Source: Psychroserpens ponticola (GTDB taxonomy: Bacteria > Bacteroidota > Bacteroidia > Flavobacteriales > Flavobacteriaceae). Taken from it: a stretch of DNA of 64,000 nucleotides. The stretch is from the NCBI RefSeq assembly GCF_023556315.2, contig NZ_CP116221.1, forward strand, positions 2,119,001 through 2,183,000, given 5' to 3'. Below, one piece after another: positions 43,961 through 52,337 of this stretch. Under the pieces are notes generated by a model that was not told the DNA's origin, did not search any database, and worked only from the letters and a program-made list of their open reading frames with translations. The translations under genes and the position numbers were made by a program. Each line of letters starts with the position of its first letter. Positions within the stretch are counted from its first letter, which is position 1.

Positions 43961-46750
43961 ATGAATACTAACATTTTAGACGTTAATCCAAAAGAAAACA
44001 TCATCATTAAAGGTGCCAAATTGCACAACTTAAAAAATATTGATGTTGTTATACCTAGACAAAAACTTGTAGTGATTACTGGTTTATCAGGTTCTGGAAA
44101 GTCTAGTTTGGCATTTGACACTTTATACGCAGAAGGCCAAAGACGTTATGTAGAAAGCCTTTCAAGTTATGCTAGACAATTTTTAGGACGACTCAATAAA
44201 CCAAAAGTTGATTTTATAAAAGGTATCGCTCCTGCTATTGCTATTGAACAAAAAGTAAATTCAACAAATCCAAGATCTACTGTTGGTACATCAACAGAAA
44301 TCTATGATTATTTAAAGTTATTATTTGCTAGAATTGGAAAAACCTATTCTCCAGTTTCTGGAGATTTAGTAAAAAAACATCGAACTAAAGATGTTCTAGA
44401 TTTGGTAAAATCATTTGACGATCGTGAAAAACTTCTACTCCTTTCACCTATTATTTTAGAGGAAGGAAGAACGATGATAGACAAACTTAATGTTTTAAAA
44501 CAACAAGGATATGCAAGAATTCAACATAATGAAGTTGTCTTAAGAATTGATGAGGCTGTAGATAAAAAACTAAAAAAAGACATCTTCCTTGTTGTAGATC
44601 GTATTGTAGTAAAACACGAAGATGATTTTTATAATCGATTAGCAGATGCTATTGAAACGGCCTTCTTTGAAGGAAAAGGCACCTGCATTATCGAATCACT
44701 TACCGACAAAAAGCGTACTGAATTCAATAACAAATTTGAATTAGATGGTATGACTTTTCTAGAACCAAATGCACATCTATTCAGCTTTAATAATCCTTAT
44801 GGAGCTTGTCCAAAATGTGAGGGATATGGAGATGTTATTGGTGTTGATGAAGATTTAGTGATTCCAAATACAGGTTTATCAATATATGATAATGCTATTT
44901 TTCCTTGGAGAGGTGAAAGCATGAGTTGGTATAGAGATCAATTAGTTAATAATTCACATAAATTTGATTTCCCAATACATAAACCTTTCTTTGAATTATC
45001 TCCTGAACAAAAACAACTCGTTTGGGATGGCAACCAATACTTTGAAGGCTTAAATTCCTTCTTTACTGAATTAGAATCTAAAGCATATAAGATTCAAAAT
45101 CGTGTAATGTTATCACGTTATAGAGGGAAAACAAAATGTAGTGTATGTCTAGGAAAACGGCTTCGTCCAGAAACTAATTACGTTAAAATTGGCAATATTA
45201 CAATAACTGATTTAGTAGAAATGCCATTGGATAAATTGGTCAATTTCTTTAAGCAATTAGAACTTAACAATCATGACACAACAATTGCAAATCGCTTGCT
45301 AAAAGAAATATCAAATCGACTATCATTTCTAACTAATGTTGGCTTAGACTATTTAACTTTAAACAGAAAATCTAACACCTTATCTGGAGGTGAAAGTCAG
45401 CGTATAAATTTAGCCACATCCTTAGGAAGCAGCTTGGTTGGATCTATGTATATCCTAGATGAACCAAGTATAGGCTTACATCCAAAAGACACTCAAAAAC
45501 TAATTAAAGTCTTAAAAGCATTGCGCGACTTAGGCAATACGGTTATTGTGGTAGAGCATGATGAAGACATTATGCAAGCAGCAGATGAAATAATAGATAT
45601 TGGTCCAGAAGCAGGAACTTTTGGAGGTGAAGTTGTAGCCACAGGGAATTTTAAAGACATCCTAGCTTCAGAATCTTTAACTGCAAAATATCTCAACGGT
45701 CAATTAAAAATTGAAGTGCCTAAAAAACGAAGAACTTCTAAATATCATGTAGATGTTTTAGGAGCACGAGAAAACAATCTTCAAAATATTAATGTTACGT
45801 TTCCATTAGAAATGCTTACCGTAATTACTGGAGTTTCAGGAAGTGGGAAAAGTACTTTGGTTAAAAAGATACTATTTCCAGCTTTACAAAAGAAGTTAAC
45901 CGATTTTGGAGACAAACCTGGACAATTTACAGAGTTAAAAGGAAATTTCAGCAATATAAAACATATAGAGTTTGTAGATCAAAATCCAATCGGAAGATCA
46001 TCACGTTCTAACCCTGTAACTTATATAAAAGCTTATGACGATATTAGAGCATTATATGCAAGTCAGAAATTAAGCAAAATTAGAAACTACCAAGCCAAGC
46101 ATTTTAGCTTCAATGTAGATGGAGGACGATGTGAAACCTGCAAAGGAGAAGGTCAAGTTACTATTGAAATGCAATTCATGGCAGATGTACATCTTACATG
46201 TGATACATGCAATGGAAAACGCTTCAAAAAAGAAGTATTAGAGGTTCATTTTAACGGAAAATCTATAGATGATATACTGAACCTTACTATAGATGATGCT
46301 ATTTCATTTTTTACTGAACATACTCAAACAAAAATTCAAAGCAAATTACAACCTTTACAAGATGTAGGATTAGGTTATGTGACTTTAGGTCAGAGTTCTT
46401 CTACTCTTTCTGGTGGTGAAGCACAACGAATTAAATTAGCATCTTTCCTTGGAAAAGGTTCTAAAAGCGATAATGCTTTATTCATTTTTGATGAGCCAAC
46501 AACGGGTTTACATTTTCACGATATCAAAAAATTATTGAAGTCGTTTCAAGCTTTAATAGCAAAAGGACATTCAATCATCGTTGTGGAGCATAATATCGAT
46601 CTTATTAAATGTGCAGATTACATCATCGACTTAGGACCTGAAGGAGGCGAACGTGGCGGACAATTAATTGCTCAAGGAACTCCTGAAAACATTGCCAAAA
46701 ATAAGAAATCCATTACTGGAGAATTTTTACGTGACAAACTCTATTCTTAA
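43961..46750 (+). CDS. uvrA: Excinuclease ABC subunit UvrA
   Basis: A 929-residue damage-recognition ATPase of nucleotide excision repair, acting as a dimer with UvrB. Two ABC ATPase halves are present: Walker A 'GLSGSGKSSLAF' with signature 'LSGGESQRI' and Walker B 'YILDEPSIGLHP', then 'GVSGSGKSTL', 'LSGGEAQRI' and 'FIFDEPTTGLHF'. Zinc-finger cysteines are CPKC/CSVC in the first half and CETC/CDTC in the second. The 'ARQFLGRLNKPKVDFIKGIAPAIAIEQK' block is typical. Length is normal. Its stop overlaps the stop of the convergent DUF3667 gene by four bases. Confidence 0.95.
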   Translation: MNTNILDVNPKENIIIKGAKLHNLKNIDVVIPRQKLVVITGLSGSGKSSLAFDTLYAEGQRRYVESLSSYARQFLGRLNKPKVDFIKGIAPAIAIEQKVNSTNPRSTVGTSTEIYDYLKLLFARIGKTYSPVSGDLVKKHRTKDVLDLVKSFDDREKLLLLSPIILEEGRTMIDKLNVLKQQGYARIQHNEVVLRIDEAVDKKLKKDIFLVVDRIVVKHEDDFYNRLADAIETAFFEGKGTCIIESLTDKKRTEFNNKFELDGMTFLEPNAHLFSFNNPYGACPKCEGYGDVIGVDEDLVIPNTGLSIYDNAIFPWRGESMSWYRDQLVNNSHKFDFPIHKPFFELSPEQKQLVWDGNQYFEGLNSFFTELESKAYKIQNRVMLSRYRGKTKCSVCLGKRLRPETNYVKIGNITITDLVEMPLDKLVNFFKQLELNNHDTTIANRLLKEISNRLSFLTNVGLDYLTLNRKSNTLSGGESQRINLATSLGSSLVGSMYILDEPSIGLHPKDTQKLIKVLKALRDLGNTVIVVEHDEDIMQAADEIIDIGPEAGTFGGEVVATGNFKDILASESLTAKYLNGQLKIEVPKKRRTSKYHVDVLGARENNLQNINVTFPLEMLTVITGVSGSGKSTLVKKILFPALQKKLTDFGDKPGQFTELKGNFSNIKHIEFVDQNPIGRSSRSNPVTYIKAYDDIRALYASQKLSKIRNYQAKHFSFNVDGGRCETCKGEGQVTIEMQFMADVHLTCDTCNGKRFKKEVLEVHFNGKSIDDILNLTIDDAISFFTEHTQTKIQSKLQPLQDVGLGYVTLGQSSSTLSGGEAQRIKLASFLGKGSKSDNALFIFDEPTTGLHFHDIKKLLKSFQALIAKGHSIIVVEHNIDLIKCADYIIDLGPEGGERGGQLIAQGTPENIAKNKKSITGEFLRDKLYS

Positions 46751-47841
46751 GACGTAAAAAAAGAAAACGCAGCTAGTAACCCAATAGCAGTTGGTATTAC
46801 AAAAAGGATAAATACGAAAGTAATTATTCCACTTTTTACCCAAGTAAGAAACCAATGCTGTCTGTAAAACCGAATTAAAGCGATTAAAAAATAAAAATAA
46901 GTTGATATCGCAATTAGCCAATTAATCCAACTTTCTATCTCGAAAAAATTATTTAATCCAAAAAGAACACTAAACACCGTAAATAAGAATGAAAAAAAAT
47001 AGAAACTAAAAACCAAATGGTGAACATACTTTCCTTTATTGTAATAAAACACTTTAAGAATTAACGCAAAAAACGGTAGTAAGAAAAACATCGAAATCGG
47101 AATACTATCAAAGAATGCCTGAACAATTGATCCAGCACCTTGACCTTTAGCCAAACTCAACATTCTTGTATAAAGGCGTCTCTCAAGAAAACTGGGATCT
47201 TCAGACATGCCCATTTCTTTATAAATAACTTCATTATCTGCACCTGAAGCAACTAAAGAATCTACTTTCCTTTTATCAAAATCCCATGATGTGTTCATGT
47301 TTTTAGGATTAGCAGTTTCTAATTTTATTAAAGAATCTGCCATTTTTAAGTCCGAATCCTCAAGCCCGATAATCTGTTGATTATCTTTTAAAGGCTTCAT
47401 TATTTTCTCAATTTTAATTGAATCTGTAGCTTGATTTAGCGAATCCTTTTGCTCTGATACAAACTCGGACTTTGCTACTTTTTCATTTATTTTATTAGCT
47501 TCTTGCACAAGGTCTCTTGTACTAAATGAGACAATAAAAAAGAATATTACAGAAACAAACAAATACATTTGAGCAGGATGCAAATACAACAATCGTTTGC
47601 CTTGTATGAATTTTTCGGCTAAATAACCAGGTCTAAACATCAAAGGAGCAAAACTTTTCAAAAAACGAGCATCAAAGGAAAAGTAATTACTTATCGTATT
47701 ATAAAACAACACTCCTATTGTAAGTGCATCATTCGTTTTTTGTCCGCAATGTGGACAAAACTCAAATCCCTCTTCTAAAATAGAATCACAGTTTTGACAA
47801 GGTAAAGGTTCATTTGTTGTGACTAATGATTCGTCTGACAT
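46747..47841 (-). CDS. DUF3667 domain membrane protein
   Basis: A 364-residue protein. The N-terminus is a zinc-ribbon-like Cys-x2-Cys ... Cys-x2-Cys (CQNCDS, CPHCGQKT), followed by the DUF3667 core 'FSFDARFLKSFAPLMFRPGYLAEKFIQGKRLLYLHPAQMYLFVSVIFFF'. A long charged region (about residues 115-220) interrupts before four more hydrophobic segments at about 245-360. This organisation fits inner-membrane proteins found across Bacteroidota; function unknown. Its stop and that of uvrA share TTAA. Confidence 0.85.
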   Translation of the reverse strand: MSDESLVTTNEPLPCQNCDSILEEGFEFCPHCGQKTNDALTIGVLFYNTISNYFSFDARFLKSFAPLMFRPGYLAEKFIQGKRLLYLHPAQMYLFVSVIFFFIVSFSTRDLVQEANKINEKVAKSEFVSEQKDSLNQATDSIKIEKIMKPLKDNQQIIGLEDSDLKMADSLIKLETANPKNMNTSWDFDKRKVDSLVASGADNEVIYKEMGMSEDPSFLERRLYTRMLSLAKGQGAGSIVQAFFDSIPISMFFLLPFFALILKVFYYNKGKYVHHLVFSFYFFSFLFTVFSVLFGLNNFFEIESWINWLIAISTYFYFLIALIRFYRQHWFLTWVKSGIITFVFILFVIPTAIGLLAAFSFFTS

Positions 47842-47967
47842 ATCAAATATTGGTTAGCGATATAAATGTAATAAAAAATTAAATGATTTAGGCCCAGCTT
47901 ACTCGTTGAGCAAATAAAAGCAATAACAAAACATGATTAAAATCCTAACAATCAAATAATTACAACT

Positions 47968-47983
47968 TTGGCACGCAAATTGA
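47968..47983 (+). promoter_or_regulatory. Sigma-54 (-24/-12) promoter for the 48063 gene
   Basis: TTGGCACGCAAATTGA fits the RpoN consensus TGGCAC-N5-TTG[CA], with GG and TG at the required -24/-12 spacing. The predicted start is near 47994, leaving about 69 bases of leader. An equivalent element precedes the paralogue at 49609. Confidence 0.65.
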
Positions 47984-48062
47984 ATTTAATTAAACAGATA
48001 ATACAAACCAAAAAGTTTCCAAACAAGTTGGTAACAAAGGTAAAATCTAAAAACCTATAATT

Positions 48063-48749
48063 ATGAAAAAGCAATTACTTTTTATTGCAGCGATGTTAAT
48101 AGGATTAACATCAGCAACAGCTACAACAGCAGGACATGCTGTTTCGAATAGGGAAGATTATAATACAACACGTTATCGTTTTGCCGAACCTATTGTGTTC
48201 ATTGAACGTGGTGTAGAATTTTTGATTTTCCCAGATGGAAGTTTCGATTTCAACACAGAAATTGAAAACAATACATCCAATATGTATTACAGATCAAATA
48301 CAAAACGAAGTTCTGTAAATACAACTTATGGAGCTCCAGGAACGATAAACAGAGTACACTACTCTAATTCTCGTCCAAGAGGCATCATTATTACACATGA
48401 TAACAATGGCCAAGTTCGTAGAATCGGAAATGTATTTATTAACTATGATAGAGAAGGACGAATTAAACGTGCTGGCTCTGTATACATGAGCTATCAAAGA
48501 AGCAATGGTTTATTGAAACAAGTTGGAGGATTACGAATTAACTATAATCGTTGGGGAGAAATCGTTCATGTGTCTGGTAATGTGAACCGCTTTAACACTG
48601 ACACTAATTATGGTGTTGGCTCTGGTCATGGTGGAAATAATTATTTTGGATATAATGATGTAGAAGATTATGACGATGATTATTATTACTACAGAAAAAA
48701 TGGCAAAATAAAAAAAACGAAGAAAAATAAAGAATATAAACAATCATAG
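48063..48749 (+). CDS. Secreted protein of unknown family, sigma-54 linked (member 1)
   Basis: A 228-residue protein with a signal peptide (MKKQLLFIAAMLIGLTSATA). The conserved block 'VFIERGVEFLIFPDGSFDFN' is followed, after a variable segment, by three to four short repeats of the form G-x-[IV]-x-x-[IV]-G-[NS]-V-x-I-x-Y (for example 'RIGNVFINYDREGRIKRAG', 'VYMSYQRSNGLLKQVG', 'LRINYNRWGEIVHVSG'), suggesting a short beta-repeat domain. The C-terminus is Tyr/Asp-rich then Lys-rich. The 49609 protein has the same blocks. Periplasmic or outer-membrane location is likely. I know of no assigned function. Confidence 0.75.
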   Translation: MKKQLLFIAAMLIGLTSATATTAGHAVSNREDYNTTRYRFAEPIVFIERGVEFLIFPDGSFDFNTEIENNTSNMYYRSNTKRSSVNTTYGAPGTINRVHYSNSRPRGIIITHDNNGQVRRIGNVFINYDREGRIKRAGSVYMSYQRSNGLLKQVGGLRINYNRWGEIVHVSGNVNRFNTDTNYGVGSGHGGNNYFGYNDVEDYDDDYYYYRKNGKIKKTKKNKEYKQS

Positions 48750-48780
48750 CTCAACCCTAACAACTAACATGTAGCTATAC

Positions 48781-48813
48781 AATCCCAAAGTACTTCCCCA
48801 AGTCTTTGGGATT
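48781..48813 (+). terminator. Hairpin terminator of the 48063 gene
   Basis: AATCCCAAAG (48781-48790) and CTTTGGGATT (48804-48813) form a perfect 10-bp stem with a 13-base loop, 31 bases after the stop. The following bases ATTT are only weakly T-rich. It also lies at the 3' end of the minus-strand pseudogene. Confidence 0.65.
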
Positions 48814-48815
48814 AT

Positions 48816-49402
48816 TTACATCATAGATTTTAGTTTTTTAAGATTATTTTCTTTTCGAAACGTCTTATATTGCTTACAATAATTAGTATGATAGTTATGC
48901 TTCGATAAAAACATCGATTTGTATCTGATTCCATTGATTTCTAGTTAAATCCTTATTGAAATACTTTTGTTCTTTATAAAGCAATTCACTAATTGACGAA
49001 AATTTATTTGTTGCAAGATATTCTAAATCTGCATCAAAGAATCTCTCCTAAATGACTTGTTGGGTTTTGTGGTACTTTTGTTACCATTATAGCTTCACAA
49101 ATAACATCGATATCTTCTTTTAAAAAATTATAATCTACTAATTGGAGTTTAGTTATTTTACAACTTTCTGCTTCATGACCTTCTCGAATATTCATAAATC
49201 TTAAATCAGGATATAAAGCAGCAATTTCAACAAAAAACACATTTTTTTGAGATGCTTTTTCATTTAATGCAATATGTTCTGCTTTTTTAAAAACATATAA
49301 TATATGGTTAACACTATGATAAGTCAAATGCTCAGACAATTCGTTAACTAGTAAAGCAGTCACATCTTTTAAAATAATATCAAATCTTTCAGTCATAAAC
49401 AT
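48816..49402 (-). pseudogene. HD-domain phosphohydrolase pseudogene (two frameshifts)
   Basis: The intact-looking part (49402-49034) gives 122 residues: 'LTYHSVNHILYVFKKAEHIAL', 'GHEAES', 'AIMVTKVPQNPTSHLGEIL', clearly an HD-domain phosphohydrolase. It stops at TGA 49036-49034, but after a shift the frame continues 'DADLEYLATNKFSSISELLYKEQKYF' and stops at an early TAA. A second shift near 48900 restores 'LSKHNYHTNYCKQYKTFRKEN' to a TAA at 48816. The first shift fits loss of TG from TGTG, the second loss of a T in a T-run. The key HD metal pair is also changed to Pro-Asp (LYPDLRFM). Broken and probably non-functional. Confidence 0.85.
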
Positions 49403-49557
49403 TCTGTATCAATCAAAATATAAGTCTTTTTTTTGCCCTAACAACACATTGTTTCGTTTGAAAATTACGATTAAAAAAACGTATGAACTCTAAGAAAGCA
49501 TCAATCAATAAAATGTAACAATTTGATTTGCATTTATATAAAACAAAATTTGCTTTT

Positions 49558-49573
49558 TTGGCACACTAATTGT
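49558..49573 (+). promoter_or_regulatory. Sigma-54 (-24/-12) promoter for the 49609 gene
   Basis: TTGGCACACTAATTGT fits TGGCAC-N5-TTG[CT], preceded by a T-run as is usual for -24 elements. The predicted start lies near 49584, about 25 bases before the ATG. The upstream gap from 49403 shows nothing else definite. Confidence 0.65.
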
Positions 49574-49608
49574 TTAGATATAGATGTAACAAATAAATCC
49601 ATACAATC

Positions 49609-50757
49609 ATGAAAAAATTAGTCTTATTAATAACTGTTTTATTCCTCGGAGGAATATCAGTTTTCGCAACCAACTACACATCAAACAACTATTCAAATAG
49701 AGGTTACGGTAATTCTTTCATTTTTGTTGAAAATGGTATCGAATTTTCAATCTTTCCTGATGGTCAGTTTGATTTTTACATGCAAGATTATGGTCCAAAT
49801 GTTAGCTTAGGTATTAATACTCCTGGAGTATCAATTAGTTTTAACTCTGGTTATGATTATAATCCTTATGTTCAGTATGATGATTTTGGAGCAATTCTAC
49901 AAATAGAAAACACATCCATTTATTATGATTATTATGGACGAGTTACACAAGTTGGAAATGTAAATATTCATTATAATGCTTTCGGTCGAATAGCTCGAGT
50001 TGGTGGACTTTATATTCATTACAACAATCATAGAGTGTATACGCATTACACAGGTTTTATCAACATATACAATAGAGCTTATGTCTTTAGACCATGGCAT
50101 AGTTATTATATTATTCCTTCAGTCAACTACTGCGTAATAAACACCAGACCATACAGACAATATTACACTCCTGTAAGACATACATATTATAGACCATATA
50201 GAGATAATTACAGGCAACCTGTACGAATAAATGGTCGCCGTAATACTGTAGCAAATACTGGAAGAAGAGGAAATAGTGTAAATACAAGATATCGTCAAAA
50301 CGCTACGACTAGAGATAACGATAGAACTATTAGAAACTCTTCTACAAGAACTAATGGCAGAACGTTATCAAGTAATGATAACACAAGAAACTCTAATACT
50401 AGAACTCTATCAACTAGTAATAGTATTAGAATGAACAGTACAAGAAATAATGATAGCAGAAGTTCAGCTACGACAACTAGAAGTACAACAGGAAGAAGCG
50501 CTACAAATACAAGACAAAATGTGACCAGAAACAATACTTCTGTGTCTAATAACAAAACAAACACTAGAACAGTTAAAAGAAATACGTCAATTAGAAAACC
50601 AAAGTCATCTAATACTCGTATATCTAGTAACAAGCAAAACACTAGAACTGCTAGAGCTTCTAACCAAACTCATAGTAGAAGTAATACAAAAGCAAAAAAA
50701 GCAAGTTCAAGAACTACGACAAACAGTTCAGGTTCAAGAACAAAAAGAACAAGATAA
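49609..50757 (+). CDS. Secreted protein of unknown family, sigma-54 linked (member 2)
   Basis: A 382-residue protein with a signal peptide (MKKLVLLITVLFLGGISVFA). It repeats the blocks of the 48063 protein: 'FVENGIEFSIFPDGQFDFYM', then 'IYYDYYGRVTQVGNVNIHYNAFGRIARVGGLYIHYN'. A Tyr/Arg/Pro-rich segment (about 160-200) leads into a low-complexity tail of roughly 180 residues made almost wholly of Arg, Asn, Ser and Thr, ending in Lys/Arg. Such a basic disordered tail could bind polysaccharide, DNA or membrane phosphates, an inference only. Followed by a terminator. No function known. Confidence 0.75.
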   Translation: MKKLVLLITVLFLGGISVFATNYTSNNYSNRGYGNSFIFVENGIEFSIFPDGQFDFYMQDYGPNVSLGINTPGVSISFNSGYDYNPYVQYDDFGAILQIENTSIYYDYYGRVTQVGNVNIHYNAFGRIARVGGLYIHYNNHRVYTHYTGFINIYNRAYVFRPWHSYYIIPSVNYCVINTRPYRQYYTPVRHTYYRPYRDNYRQPVRINGRRNTVANTGRRGNSVNTRYRQNATTRDNDRTIRNSSTRTNGRTLSSNDNTRNSNTRTLSTSNSIRMNSTRNNDSRSSATTTRSTTGRSATNTRQNVTRNNTSVSNNKTNTRTVKRNTSIRKPKSSNTRISSNKQNTRTARASNQTHSRSNTKAKKASSRTTTNSSGSRTKRTR

Positions 50758-50796
50758 GTTCAAAAGAAATAAAGATTTTGGTTGGTTAGTGGAACA

Positions 50797-50835
50797 TCCC
50801 ATAAGAGTATGCATTTTAGCACCTTATGGGATTTT
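50797..50835. terminator. Hairpin terminator of the 49609 gene
   Basis: TCCCATAAG (50797-50805) and CTTATGGGA (50823-50831) are perfect reverse complements with a 17-base loop, followed by TTTT. It lies between the convergent 49609 gene and the flippase gene, 40 bases after the stop. Confidence 0.75.
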
Positions 50836-50851
50836 CCCATTCATATAACAT

Positions 50852-52312
50852 CTATTTTTTCAACCTCAAATACTTTTTAAACATGGCAGTAATATCTTCA
50901 GACACATTAAGCTTATAAATCAAGACCGCATACACTATTCCAACAATTATAGATTTGAAAAAGATATTCATATATGCATTAAATGGAAATTCCCAGAAAT
51001 AAAAAGCTAAAACACAAATAATAAGTAAAACCGAAATCTTCAAAGTTTGCATTGTAAATGGTAACATATTAAATTTCATTTTTACAAATACAACTTTTAT
51101 GGTATTGTAAACAACTACAGCAATTAAAGTTGCTAAGGCAGATCCATTTATTCCATACAATGGAATTAAAATAATATTGAGTACAACTGCACTAATCGCT
51201 AATATAACTCCAAACACTAGGACCATTCTATAGTAATCACTATTAAATAAAATAGCATTATTATTTCCTAAAAGATTATCATAAAGCTTAGCAATACTAA
51301 TTAGAAAAACAACAATAATTCCACCTGAAAATTCTTCTGGAATAATAGTGTATAGCTCATTAATGTTCAGCACAATCAGCAAGAATATATAACCACTAAT
51401 AATATACAATGTTAATGAACTACGTTCATACAAATCATTAAGCTCTTCCCTATTATTATCGTTTATAAATTTAGCTGTCAAAGGCATCATAATTTGATGC
51501 ATCGCTCGCTGAGGAACAGCAATAACTGTAGCAATAAATGTAGCTACACTGTAATAGGCAACTTTTTCAATGTCGATATAATTATTCAACATGAATTTAT
51601 CAATATCTAAAATCATAGTTGCTATTGAACCTGCTATAATTATTAAACTTGAATACTTTAATATAGAGCTTAATTTATCAATCTTATTGAATCGGAATAC
51701 TGGCAATCTAATATAAAAAGCATTGACTAACATTAATAGTGTTCTTAAAACATAAACACTAACTAATCCTGTTAAAAACTGTTCAACTGTGATCCATTCA
51801 AAATATAATGCAAATAGCAAAATCATTATGCCAACGCGATGAAATACTTCTTTCATAACGTTTCCAAATACCGTTTTCATTTGCACTTTTACCCAAGCAA
51901 AAAAGACCTCGAAATATGCCATTGCTAATGCTGTGATAAAAATATACCAGAGATAATCTCCAACAATATTATTTTTATGAGTTAGCCAGCTAGCAATCGT
52001 ATCATAACTTAAAAATCCAACTAATCCAATTGGAATTGTCAAAGCTAAAGGCAAAAACAACATCAAGGTTAAAAAACTATTTAAAGAATTCTTAGTTTTA
52101 AAAGTTGAATAAAATTTAATCACTGTATTATGCACACCAAATGCCATTAGAGGCATCATAATATTTGCTGTAGATAAGATATAAGCGACCAACCCATAGT
52201 AATTGTCACTCATAAATTCGGTATAAAGAAATAAGGTATTAATAGCACCAAGTCCAAAACCAAGATACGTGGTTATTGTATTTTTAAAAGATTGGTTGAT
52301 AACTATTCCCAT
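50852..52312 (-). CDS. Oligosaccharide flippase, Wzx-like (MATE/PST)
   Basis: A 486-residue integral membrane protein with about 12 to 14 hydrophobic segments and few long loops. The beginning 'MGIVINQSFKNTITTYLGFGLGAINTLFLYTEFM' and the charged helix 'FIATVIAVPQRAMHQIMMPLTAKFIN' fit polysaccharide-transport flippases, which move lipid-linked sugar units across the inner membrane. It is 25 bases downstream of the glycosyltransferase gene on the same strand, which supports a role in surface glycan export. Cargo unknown. Confidence 0.88.
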   Translation of the reverse strand: MGIVINQSFKNTITTYLGFGLGAINTLFLYTEFMSDNYYGLVAYILSTANIMMPLMAFGVHNTVIKFYSTFKTKNSLNSFLTLMLFLPLALTIPIGLVGFLSYDTIASWLTHKNNIVGDYLWYIFITALAMAYFEVFFAWVKVQMKTVFGNVMKEVFHRVGIMILLFALYFEWITVEQFLTGLVSVYVLRTLLMLVNAFYIRLPVFRFNKIDKLSSILKYSSLIIIAGSIATMILDIDKFMLNNYIDIEKVAYYSVATFIATVIAVPQRAMHQIMMPLTAKFINDNNREELNDLYERSSLTLYIISGYIFLLIVLNINELYTIIPEEFSGGIIVVFLISIAKLYDNLLGNNNAILFNSDYYRMVLVFGVILAISAVVLNIILIPLYGINGSALATLIAVVVYNTIKVVFVKMKFNMLPFTMQTLKISVLLIICVLAFYFWEFPFNAYMNIFFKSIIVGIVYAVLIYKLNVSEDITAMFKKYLRLKK

Positions 52313-52337
52313 ACATTTAAAATTCTAAATTTTAAAA

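Noticed and set aside
49034-49402. Intact small HD-domain gene
   Set aside because: The reading frame looks whole, but the family sequence continues in two other frames beyond the stop and the His-Asp pair is lost. It is better described as a pseudogene.
50295-50642. Antisense ORF of 115 residues rich in Val and Leu
   Set aside because: It is the shadow of the biased Arg/Asn/Ser/Thr tail on the other strand, without start context or conserved motif.
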